Below are positions 10,389-21,774 of a DNA stretch of 64,000 nt, in pieces. The notes under the pieces are model-generated. The model saw only the letters and a program-made list of their open reading frames with translations. It made no database searches and was not told the origin of the DNA. Source of the DNA: Gibbula magus (taxonomy: Eukaryota > Mollusca > Gastropoda > Trochida > Trochidae); assembly GCA_936450465.1 (NCBI GenBank), contig OW388294.1, positions 75,010,622 through 75,074,621 of the forward strand, written 5' to 3'. A program made the position numbers and the translations under genes. How positions within the stretch are numbered: the stretch's first letter is position 1; every line of letters starts with the position of its first letter.

Positions 10389-13300
10389 ATGTCTTCAGAA
10401 TTCCCAGCAGATGCCCCACCATATGCTTCGTTCTTTGGAGTAATGGGAGTAACCTCCGCTATGGCGTTTTGCGGTAAGATTGTGAATTTTGTCTTCCGAA
10501 CTTATCGATCACCATTGAATATGTAATGCGAATGACTAGGTTCTCGAGAAAAGATGCCGGTTTTCTAACATAAGGTCGTTTCTTCTATGTTAATTTTCAA
10601 CCTCAAATATTCAAAATATGTTTCATACTATTTATAGCTTCTAATGGTCACACAATCTATGTGAAATTACCCCAAATGTTCCAACATTTAGGAAACCAGA
10701 TTGGTTAACTGGGAACATTGACTTTGAAATAAATTAACTATCTTCGGCTCCAGTACTCAATCTAATTATACAGTAGTGAGGATAATTAGGCTAGCAAATC
10801 AACTGTGACACAATTATCAGCAGCTTTATCTTGAAATGGTGACGATAGTTGATAGAAGAAGTGGGTAGATGAAATGACATATTTTCTGTCTGTCAGTGTC
10901 ACGTTAGCATACAGTCATGTGATCAGATCAGTGAACCAGATCAACTGTTACCTTTATAATCAGGAACCTGAAACCATGTTTCGTGTTACTTTAGGGGGAT
11001 TTAAGGGTTATATGTGTTATGTATTTGAAGAGTGAAAGTAATAACTTTGTAAATGTCATTGTGATGTCATATAAAATTCTTTACAGTCTTGCTCCTAGAA
11101 AAAAAACATCTTAATGGCTTTTCTTGTTGATTTGTTTCCATTATTTCTCGATTTTGTTTCATTAAGTCACATCTATCAATTCAATCTATCTATCAATGAA
11201 CTTTCATACAGTTACATTTTGATAGTAAAATTACTTGCATAATAGAAGAAGATGATGATGTTCCATTTCAGTGAGATCATATATTTTGTTGTTTATGTTT
11301 TTGTAATGTCATAAATCAAACTTCATTGCTAATTTCTTCCATCCAAAATTATTACTTAAAGTGATATAGAATATTTTTTTGAAGTCATGTGACAAACACT
11401 ATCAATGGTGTTATTTTATCGAGGTACAGACTTTTTTAATTTCAATGCTAATTGGTACGGTATAATGACAGTCATGAGTGTAACTGTAAAGTCATGATCA
11501 TTAAGAAATCTGAGAATGTACTGAGGATGGTGCCCCACAGATTAGTAAAGCATACTCTAGTTTTAGAAACTTATCTATAGCAGACAAAAGGACAGATTTG
11601 GGTCAGTAGTGCTTAGTAGGTCATATATACTAGTATACATGTAAATGGGACATGTAATTTTGGCTTCTGTACATTTATAAGGCTATTGCTTGTTTTTCAT
11701 TAGAAACAAGTAATTGTCATATATAGCATTTGGTGATCGTGAATATGCAAATCTAGCGAGATAATTTGAACTTATATCAGCACATTAGATATTTTGTCAA
11801 ATATCAAAGCCACATAAACAGTAATATCACTTTTAGATATATAAAATGTACGAAAAGCAGAAAATTTTCACAATTAAATTTTATCATTATCATAACCTTT
11901 GATATTTCTACAAGAATGAGTGTCATCAACCTGTGGAAGCAAGGTTATCAATAAGTAAACATCTATGTGTATAGACTTGATGTGAACATATTTGGATATT
12001 TCTTCACTTGTGGCCAGATAAGACACGAGTGACAATTGGGACATCATATTCGTTGTGCTAAGCAACAGGTTGTATCAGTAAAAGTTTTTGATGTAAACTT
12101 TAGAGTATATCTCTAAGTTGGATTCAAGGTAACCTTCACCGCAGAGGACACATCTCAATGATAAATTAAATTCTTTCTGTGTCAACACTTGACAAATTAT
12201 TTTACAGATACAACTGGACAAACTACATTTATAATAAGATAACAACATATGTTGTTGCAACAGCAGTTAGATTCTGCTGTATCAGAACAAATATTTTTTA
12301 AATATATTGATATGCAATTTGGTCTATTGTCACCAATTTTCAATAGGAAGTAATTTTTTTTGTTTCATTTTATTGTCTTAATGTTTATTATAGATCTGAT
12401 CATGTTTTCTAATTGGGTTTCTTAATAATTGTAGTTTTGTACCCAGTTTGTCACTTTTGAATAATTAGGTCACAACAAAACGTTTTTCCAAATGATAGAA
12501 TAACACCAACAAGCTTGTACTAGAATAAAAAATAAAATGAAAATCTCAAATTTTAGGAATTGTTGAATTCTGAAACCTACTGTGAAAGTGACACAACTTC
12601 AGGATATCCTGTATAGCAATGCTAGGATGTTACAAGGTCAAAGGTCAATTGTTTACCTGTCAATACATTGCATAGTCAGATCCGTGATGAATACGGTCGT
12701 TAAGTACATTCACCTGTAGGATAATGGATGAATATTTTTATTTCATACTTTATATTTCTGTTTCAAAAATCACCTGACATTGATAAATCATTTACTCAAT
12801 ATTGACAACAATGATCTGATAGATGGTAGCTGATAGATGGTAGCAACAGTTTCTTTTCTCTTTATTGATAGTGTTGTCATCATTCAAATTCATATTTTAT
12901 TACATAGAGGGTAAAATTCATTCTATACTATTTGAAGGTTTTGTCCCTATGTGTTATTTGGATTTATTAAGTGCTTTTTGGTATGATAATGTTATTATTA
13001 GATGTGAGTAATGTTAAGTTAACATAGAAATTCTATTAAATTTAGTCTTTTGTTTTGGAAAATTTTAAAAAGTGATGAAAACGATTAATATAGAAATAGT
13101 AAATAAGGTATTATCTTTCATAATTTCTTTTATTTTTAGATCAGTTAGAACTAAATTGTAATGATAGGAAATAGGTTTGTGACTAGACCACATTGAGATG
13201 TTTCGTGAGCTAACCGAAGGTGACCTCTCTCCATTGAAGTAGTTGTAAGACTGATGAGTCATAGCCTGTTGTGATCGTCATGCTCTGTATGTGTTTACTT

Positions 13301-15897
13301 GTTGAATGCAACTAAAATGATTGCTTGCATAAACATAAGAGAAACAGATCAATTTCAATCAAAATTTAAGTTTTAGGAAACAAATTAATGTATATTAGTT
13401 ACTTCCAAATGGAGAGAATGCCAAATAATATGCAACTGTAGTTTTATTTGATTGTTTTTGCAACATATTATGATGTATGTGTTATGGAACCATATAAAGA
13501 AAACAAAGGGATATAATATAGTGAGTATTAATTACCAAACACATGAAGCATGACCAATTAGTTAAATATAGTATGGATAATGAACTGATATGAGTGTGAA
13601 ATGAAAATCGGCAGGGGTTGTCCCAATTACTGAATATTCCTGGCTACAAGTTGTGTCAAGAGATATTTATGCAATTTACAAACAATTATAGCACTGAACC
13701 GATGGTTAATCAAATGAATTGCAAGAACTTAGGGCTCATTTAGTCATGTTTGAAATGAGATCATTTAAGAAATGAGATGACGAACAACTTAATTTCTCAC
13801 ACGGGTCAGATTGGCTGAGTCCCATGTTGGTTCATTATTTCACTGTTTTACATATTTATATCCATTCTATACATGATTTGGAAAACTTGCAAACATTATA
13901 TTTGATAACAAAACACTAAACATAACATTCTGTTTTCAGCTCTCGGTGCTGCCTATGGAACGGCCAAATCTGGAACAGGTATTTCAGCCATGGCCGTGAT
14001 GCGACCAGAGTTGATCATGAAATCTGTCATCCCCGTTGTTATGGCTGGTATCATTGCTATCTACGGTTTAGTGGTAGCTGTAGTTATAACACAGAGTATG
14101 GATTCTAAAGGATACACACTCTACAAGTAAGTATTGCTCACATCTACAAATATGTAAAGTGCTTAAAATTGCCTAAATAATAGTCTTTGAAGGGCATTTA
14201 GAATTGGTATACATAAAAACAGGAATATTTTCTGGATAACAACTTCTTTAATGTGAAAATACACATACATGGTGTATTTTCACATTTAAGAAGTTGTTAT
14301 CCAGAAAAATCTTTCTGTTCTGCCTAAATAATGTAAACAATATCTGAAATTCTTCAAAGGCATTTAGAAGTTGGTAAAGTGAAGAGCTTCCTTCTCTTGT
14401 AAGCAATATCTCAGTAAAATTTGAATCATGTAGGCGTTGTCCGGTTGAAAAGAAAAAATCTCAACAAAGGAGCACACAGAGTCCTTTGATATTTTTAACA
14501 GGAATGGCTGGCTGATCCAGGGCTAATCTGACCTTGTACTGGCAACTACCACCATGTCCTTAGTGAAATTTCATGGATTTTCCTTTATTTGTTCTTTCAA
14601 GTTCCTGAAGTTTTAAGACAATTTGACCTGTTAGATGTGAAAGTCTGAGGTCATTTTAGATAAGTAATAGTGTACTGGTGACCCTAGACACATACAATAA
14701 AACCTGTAGCACATTGTGAAGACCAATATTTTGTTTTGGATGTATTGAAAATGCGATTACACAATCATTATTTCACTATCTCCAAATGAAGTATCTGTAA
14801 AAAAAATTAGTCAAAATTACACAAACTTTGTTATTAGCTTTTACAATTTGAAGTATACATAAAATGAAGGAAGCTATCTGAAATTAAAAATTAAAAGTAA
14901 CGTGTTTTGTAAATAAGTGCATTAACTTATGTAGCACTTATATTTAAGAACACTTTGTATCAGAGAATAATATGATTTCTGACTAGTTCCTGGTAATCCA
15001 GTAGTACAAGCCCTCAGCCTGAAGTTCACACTTGTGGCCATTGATGTCTTGTTCCTGTCTCTTGAATAACTTGTCATGATGAAATTTGATGACACAATTT
15101 TGCTTAAATTATACAACAGTAAACAATAAGAAAAGAGGATGGGAGCTCAAGTTTAGAAGCATGTCATTATGAAAGTTAGTTAATACATAACTGATGCCAT
15201 ATTTTATTTTTTAAGTCATGGTTCATGCATATTCACTATATAATTTCAGTATGTCTAATGACACATTACCAAATGTATAATTGAAACCCTGATTATCTGG
15301 AGATATCATATTACGAATTTAATGTATTCATATTCACGATCGCCGCTAATGGCTGCAATACTGCCGAAGCGGTGTTAAACAATAACTCACTCACTCATAC
15401 TCACGACAGAGTGTGAAAAAAGGCTAACCCAGCAATCAGTAGCCTGACTAGTTTTTCTCTGGACTGCAAACCTTTTGAGATTGTTCTTTAATTTGCCATC
15501 AAATTGAACAAAGGACCACTTTCTGGCTGGGTAGTTCTCAAGCTTATTTCATACTCTGTTAATGATTCTTTAAATCATATGTATGTTCTATGTGCCTGTG
15601 GTCCGAAACTTGAAATAGATTCTTCTTACTAACATATTTTATATGAATATTTTTATGTATAATTCATGATTTTATTCTGTCTCTTGCAGGAGTTTCCTTC
15701 ATCTCGGTGCAGGATTGAGTGTAGGTCTTAGTGGGTTAGCTGCTGGTTTTGCTATCGGCATCGTCGGAGACGCAGGTGTGAGAGGAACAGCGCAACAGCC
15801 ACGTTTATTCGTAGGCATGATTCTCATCCTCATCTTCGCTGAGGTTTTGGGTCTGTACGGGCTTATCGTCGCTCTCATCCTCTCCGTCAAGTCCTAA
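10389..15897 (+). CDS. ATP6V0C: V-type ATPase 16 kDa proteolipid subunit c, complete, 3 exons
   Basis: This is the c-ring subunit of the Vo sector of the vacuolar H+-ATPase, which carries protons across endolysosomal and other acidic membranes. Exons are 10389-10473, 13940-14126 and 15690-15897 (stop TAA 15895-15897), with GT-AG borders and intact phase; the product is 159 aa. It begins [20 protein letters not shown] and contains [60 protein letters not shown] and [17 protein letters not shown]. The four transmembrane helices of a duplicated c-subunit are recognisable. The proton-carrying glutamate of helix 4 is the E in IFAEVLG, residue 142 by my count. The N-terminus is a few residues longer than the human 155-aa protein and otherwise differs only modestly. 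The start codon context is GAAAATGTC. Intron 1 is 3,466 bp and intron 2 is 1,563 bp. Confidence 0.98.
10474..13939 (+). other. ATP6V0C intron 1
   Basis: AT-rich 3,466-bp intron between GTAAGA and a TTTTCAG acceptor. I see no coding frame, structured RNA or clear repeat in it. Confidence 0.8.
14228..14308. repeat. Near-perfect 37-bp-arm hairpin in ATP6V0C intron 2
   Basis: Left arm 14228-14264 and right arm 14272-14308 are complementary except for one T/A change, with a 7-base loop ATACATG. Flanking GCATTTAGAA motifs (about 14198 and 14360) and a related half-arm near 61266 (TTTTCTGGGTAACAACTTCT) suggest a foldback transposon family. Confidence 0.75.
15340..15395 (+). mobile_element. Mini-retroposon (56 bp) with target-site duplication
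   Basis: The insert begins (T)CGCCGCTAATGGCTGCAAT, contains CTGCCGAAGCGGTGTTAAAC and ends in CTCACTCACT. Flanks CATATTCACGA (15329-15339) and CATACTCACGA (15396-15406) match at 10 of 11. ATP6V0C intron 2. See the finding on very short insertions. Confidence 0.7.
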
Positions 15898-17300
15898 ATC
15901 ATCCACGTGGGGAGTGTCAGTAACAACAGCGACATCGATCAGCAGTGTGAAGAGGACGAACTGAATCCCTGGATACTCAAGTCTCTTCTCTTGGCGCTGC
16001 TGGTCCGGAAATCATCTTCGTATGCTTCAGTTTGTTCCACTGAGGCATACAAAGTTGCTGCAAATTGGGGGAAAATGAACAAATCATGAAGTAGATTGTT
16101 CCATAATACAGCGTGGTGCCACGGGAGAGGTCAACCTGTTTGTGTATATATTTAATAAGTGGTAAGACCGCCATACCATGTGCTGTCGGTCGATTGGTCG
16201 GTTGGTCCAAATTCAGTCTGCGTGATGTGGCTGTGTTAGTGTAAATGGTGAACTTTTAGTGTGCGTAATTCTTAAATCTTTGTTGGCAAGCTACCTCTTC
16301 CAACACTGGTTACAATTTCATGGAGTAAACTATTTTGGATATTAAGTTGATGCAACTTTCAATTTCTCAAGTTGGCCCATTGACTCGGAGGTATTAACAT
16401 GGTAAACTTGGTACTTTCTTTGATTTGAAATTAGTATGTACAGAGATGTTCAGGCATTGTAAATGACCGTGCCAAGTTTTCCATGTATGATTAGCAATGA
16501 AAAGAAAACACCATCGGCTGTAGATTCATTATCTGTACATTTTGCTTGTTTTAACCCACTGTGATCCTTTGATTCATAATGCTTGTTCTGTTCATCTGAT
16601 TTAGCTTTGTATCATTAGCAGTCTACCATTCGCATCAACAGAAATGTTTTCTTTCTACTTCAGCCTGTATGATCATCAGCTATGGAACACATTCACTACA
16701 GTACTACTATTCAGAGACCTTTCCTCCATATTGCCAAATTATTTCAATCGCTCGTATTGGGCAACTTTGCACAACTATATTAACTATGGGTAGAATGAGT
16801 GTTATCGTGAGTAATTATTTAGGATTTTAATTCATGAGAAAATAAACTAGATGTATATGTTCATTGAAAGTATTTCACAAATTCTATATCCTATCTCTCG
16901 GTCAATCTTCTCGCTGTTAATAAGCTACATTCCAGTTGTTGTAAGTGCTAGCGAATCATAGCAACTGTCCCTGTAGCTTCCTCTTTTTGCATGCTTTCCT
17001 CTTCCTGAAATTGTGTAGATAAACTTGTAAATTAGAAGCCAGGAGATATTGTGGTAGTGATCTTGTACGAAACAGGAGCATCAAGCTGGTAGAAGCACAG
17101 TGGCAATACGGCACAGAAGAGAATTGATATTGTAATTTCATTGGCTGCTCAAGTTAGAATTTTAACCAATCAAACTGGATTGTTGCTGTTCTGTGCAGAG
17201 AGAGATAACTGATCTTTGTAGATTCATTCAGTCTGTGAAAACACATGTAACTTGTTTCATTGTCATATGATGTATGAATAAAGCATATAACTGTCACCGT
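15898..17300 (+). other. ATP6V0C: ATP6V0C 3'UTR with candidate poly(A) signals
   Basis: After the stop codon the sequence runs about 1.4 kb without recognisable coding content. AATAAA hexamers lie at 16841-16846 and 17277-17282. The second is followed by a T/G-rich stretch (CTGTCACCGTCTGTTTC), which fits a cleavage site near 17300. The real end needs transcript data. Confidence 0.5.
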
Positions 17301-17517
17301 CTGTTTCTATCTTTATTTATGACGAGCAATCAATAACGCTGAAACCAGCAGAATATGTACTGTATCTGCTGTGGTGATGTAGTGAAATACTGGCAAGTTT
17401 TACACAACATCTAATGCTTCACAAGATGAGTTATGGTCTTCCAATTAGAAGTAAATGGTATGCATGGAAAGTATTTCCATCCTTGAATTTGAAACAGAAA
17501 TCTTATTTGATCTTGCT

Positions 17518-17560
17518 TGCCGCTAATGGCTGCAATATTGACTATGAGGCATTGAATCAA
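17518..17560 (+). repeat. Degenerate mini-retroposon copy
   Basis: GCCGCTAATGGCTGCAATAT matches the 5' end of the 15340 copy. The remainder (GAGGCATTGAATCAAAA) is a decayed match to GCGGTGTTAAACAATAA. No tail or target duplication is visible. Confidence 0.45.
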
Positions 17561-19005
17561 AATTGTAGGTACTAGCAGATTATATAATATCATAGTGAAG
17601 ACCGGTTTTAGTTATAAATGCTCTAGATGTGCGTGCAGTAGTGGTCATGCTGCTTGTAGTTTTTCGGAGAACTTCATCTTTGGGTTGTGATCATGTTTGA
17701 AAACCAGCAGATAGTGGGATTTTGTCATAACTCATTGGGACTGAAGATGTTGGCTTTTGCAATACAAACATTTGAATAGGATATTGAGCTGACATTAGAG
17801 GGTGAAATTATTTCAAGTTTGGCAGTGGGATTGACCAAGAAACGCCTTGAGTGGAAAAGTTTTTATAGATATGTTGGCAGTCATGAATTATAAGCAATAA
17901 ATTTCTGAAGGCTGAAATGAACATAATATGCAATCGTTCTTTCTGGTGCAGAAATATTCTGGGTCAGCCCTGGCCTCTTGTAAGCTTGAAAGGTATTAAC
18001 CAGGCCAAAAATGTTATGAATAAATAAAACATCTTTAGTACCAAGCCCAAACCATTAGTTACCAGATGTCTGATTAGCCTCATTTCATACACTACTGTAT
18101 TACGTAAATTCAGTCTCTGAGAAAGATTGCAGCAATTAGGCAGGTAAAGAGTTGTTCTGAATATATCGCACTTTCTGTGAAATGTTCATCAAATTCAGCC
18201 CCCCCAATAAAATCACATTACTAAACAAATGACAGCTGTCTACATGGTGATTGATTTAACTGGGATCCTAACCTGACCAAGTTGAAGTTGTTGGATTAGA
18301 TACTTAGGAGGTATTTATGACCAAAATTCCTATCCATGAAGTATTCAGGACAACCCCTAAGGCATGAAGTTTGTCAGTCGGCTAGAAAGTATAAAACAAT
18401 AATCTTGCAAGTCTATTGAGATTAGGGTGGGTTTAATATTCTTGATATCCCTACATTTACCCTCCAGCTATGGGATACTGTTGGTAACAATGTGTTAACT
18501 CCTCAGCAGTTGGCCTGTCAGAGAGCTATAACTTCACACAAGGAAGGTGATACTACCGTATCATATGGTGAATATTGCTCCAAGGCATGTAAGGTGAATG
18601 ATGATTAAGAGCTCCATGATTAATAGTCCGTGAATTGTCAATAAAAACTTCATGCGTTATGCAGGTCAAATATTTGTAAAACTGTAAAATATCCATCTTA
18701 TGTAACTGTATACCCCTGCTCTGATCTGTTCTTGGGCATATTTTAAAGATTAGCATATTTAGTACTTATTCTGCTAAACTATTATCAAACCATTCTGTAG
18801 TGCCAATTTTCAAAATCAGTTATTGAATATTCTATTCTCTCCAAATTGTATTGGTCAATTGAGTAACTTGGATCAACTGAATGAATAAAGGACTATGAAT
18901 CATTAATTAAAAAATAAAATAATTAAAGAGGGCTGTTTAGTGCAGTTATGTTTAGCTTCAGATAAGGCAACTTCCCTTACAAATCACCATCATTGTCTAA
19001 TTTCA

Positions 19006-19104
19006 GCCTTGCTGCATTTTGTTAACTTTTCTGTGCTAGCATAGCAGCAGGCTGCACCTCAAGCTCATAGCATAACACAGAAATGTTAAAAAAATGCATA
19101 AGGC
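19006..19104. mobile_element. Inverted-repeat MITE related to 4986-5061
   Basis: GCCTTGCTGCATTTTGTTAA at the left pairs with the right end ...TTAAAAAAATGCATAAGGC with a few mismatches. A further GACTTGAGGGGGAGGTTGG downstream resembles the sequence beyond the 4986 copy, so the full element may be longer. Confidence 0.55.
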
Positions 19105-20169
19105 TTAAACTTAGCCAGTGTCAGACTGTTGGCAGTGATGACTTGAGGGGGAGGTTGGACCTAGGTGTCCAGGGCTTGACTTCTTTTATTGCAGCAGGCA
19201 CCAGTTCTACATGTCTTTATGACCAGTGCTGTGAGTCATTGTATAGCTGGACTCAGCCAAAGCTTTACAAGTTTTCTGCAGTAATACCAATCTCATTGAA
19301 ATCAGATCGAACACTTTTACTTCTCTGCATTAAATGTGAGCACTGCTCGGTTAGAGGGTCACGTCTCCGGATCCGATGATTGCTGTGATCGTCCATATCT
19401 TCATCCAGTCACAGGCTTGCATCTATACAGAATTGTACAGGCAGTTCCCTAGCTTTTACCCGAGTGTTACATTTGATAAGATTTTATTGAAATTGCTAGT
19501 GATATTAGCCTCTGTGATAAAAGTAGAATACTCTTGAAGAGAGTTACCTCATCAAAATAAACGAAAAAACAAACACGCTTCAGTCTGAACCAAATAAACA
19601 CCAAGGTTGAACCAAGGGTGAATATTAGATGATATTGTGACGAAAGAAATTTGTTGTATTTAGGATCTAGAATATTCCTAGTTTTGTTGGAGACAAATTG
19701 TTGCAGAATTTCAGCATGTATGTATATATGCAGACATTGATATGCTAGTGTAATTATTCTGACCATTCAGATGTAAATTAGTTCAACAGCTGAAGCAAAC
19801 ATCTGCCACATTTGATAGCAAACATTCAGAAATTCATTGAGCAAATGGAACAGTATTATTTTAATGAAAGTTATTGTGATGGTACAGACAACCAATATTT
19901 TCCATGAATCCATCAACATTGTTGTAAGTGTTGCAAAACTAAATGATGCATAAACATGGCTCACAATAAACTGTTTATTAATTGGATGATGCTATTTAAT
20001 GAACAAATTTAAAACAGTGAACATAATATAATTGTGGGGGCACCTGGTACGTATGCAAAATCTCAACTGACCATTACAGAAAGGTTCAGCAACATTGGGT
20101 GAAGTTTATTGTCCGAAGGAGGACATGGGACGTGACAGGATAATCTGAGAGTTTGTAGAGTTGTTTCCT

Positions 20170-20335
20170 TAAAGGCCCATTCACACTGTAAGATTTGTAG
20201 TTACAACCGGTGGTATCGACAGAATTTGTATGAACAACTGATAGTAAATCGATGCGACTCGATGTTCTCACAGGGCAACTAAAGTTGGTTGCTGTAAGTT
20301 GTAACAACAAATTGTACCATGCGAACAGGCCTTTA
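20170..20335. mobile_element. MITE with TAAAGGCCC / CAGGCCTTTA ends
   Basis: TAAAGGCCCATTCACACT and GGTACAATTTG-type arms on the left mirror CATGCGAACAGGCCTTTA on the right. The inner arms GTAGTTACAAC and GTTGTAACAAC also pair. No reading frame. Confidence 0.65.
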
Positions 20336-20576
20336 CCAACATTGCAACATGAGATGAACATTGAAACCTCGGACAATAAGTGAACGACAGTGTGGTTCCA
20401 GTCAATATGGCTTGTATTCCGTTCCAAAATGATTTGTCAATCTCATCCTCTAGACCAATCAGGTTGCTCTAAACATGTTCATACATAGTAGTTCATAATA
20501 TTCACATTATAGTGCTTTGGCTCTCTATTTTCAAGTGATTCAAAATGAAATGAAAACAAAAAGGAATTGGTATCGG

Positions 20577-20582
20577 TTTATT
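20577..20582 (-). terminator. TRAP1: Candidate TRAP1 poly(A) signal AATAAA
   Basis: TTTATT on the plus strand reads AATAAA on the minus strand, about 1.2 kb beyond the TRAP1 stop. It is the first canonical hexamer I see downstream of the stop. It is plausible but unproven. Confidence 0.35.
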
Positions 20583-21694
20583 TGAACACATCTCTTGTTG
20601 AAACAGAATCACTGTTTTAAACTTTTTTAGAAGTCACCATATTCTTGCATTAGACGATATAATCTTCTTTACAGATAGACAGATAGAAATGAAAACTTGC
20701 ATAATGACACCTGATACAATCATATCTTGTATGAAAGTGTTGATACACACATAATAGTACGTATATGTTATATATATATATACCGACACACACTTTACAT
20801 TTGAATCTTGGAGTTAGCTTTTAATATAAGTGATACAAACATGTTGATTTAATTATTGTGTTAACAATATGAGTAATAAAAGTTACTTATCAAAATTCAA
20901 ATGTGATGGGGCAAAAACATCTTGTAATACATTGTAATACATTGTAATAACATGTAGCTTGGCTGTCTGCAATACGTTATCTTGGAGTTTAACAGATCCC
21001 TCCGTCCAATCAAATTTAGTTTCTACAAAGAAATACCCCGATGGAACTCTCTCTCTCTTTACCAGATCCTATGAACAGTTCCAGCTGAATCAGTTACAAG
21101 AATAATTGTTTCATTGTAATAAGAGTCAAACATAAACATAACACACAGAATATTTTCAACAGAGCACATGATCTAGCACTAAGAATTTTTCATGTATATA
21201 TGTAGAAAATCAATAAACATGAAATATTTCTGAAATAGTGACAAATCGAATCGATGTTTATGGTACTGTATGTATCTACCATAATGACCATGAAATGTGC
21301 AGCTGCAAGAATTAAGTCTTTACAGAGACATTTTAGTAAAAAATGATAAAAAAGGGTACGAAGTCACCATGCCACTAAATATACACAGAAGCTATACGAT
21401 TTCCAATTGACTAAATGCTCGATTCAAATAAATGAGGTTTGAAAATGTCCATCTACACATTTCACACACATTCTATCACACACAGCTTTAAATGTCGTAC
21501 TTCAAGGGTGCCTGACTGGAGAACACTACTCTGCATTCAAACTATTATTTGCCAAGGTTATCCCATTTTAACATCAGCTGTTAACAAATTCGCCAACATC
21601 CTTTGAAATATTGTGTCTCTGAACGCAGGGTGTGCCATCTTGCAAAGAGAGCCATCCATTTCTTCTCAGGCTATAAGAGTTAGCACCCTCTACT

Positions 21695-21774
21695 TTCTGT
21701 CAGCCATCTTGTTTTGGGTACCCCTACTTCCTGTCAGCCATCTTGTTTTGGGCACCCCTACTTCCTGTCAGCCA
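21695..21774. repeat. 34-bp minisatellite directly after the TRAP1 stop codon
   Basis: CAGCCATCTTGTTTTGGG-type units recur with a 34-bp period (CAGCCAT at 21701, 21735 and 21769), about 2.5 copies, nearly identical. On the minus strand the array starts right after the TAA stop, so it forms the first part of the TRAP1 3'UTR. Confidence 0.85.

Larger units (their letters stand above)
17301..20560. other. Convergent spacer between ATP6V0C and TRAP1, no gene seen
   Basis: AT-rich DNA between the two gene 3' ends. I find no open frame resembling a protein and no RNA gene. It holds a degenerate mini-retroposon (17518-17560), an inverted-repeat element (19006-19104) and a MITE (20170-20335), listed separately. 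The rest looks unique and featureless by eye. Confidence 0.5.
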
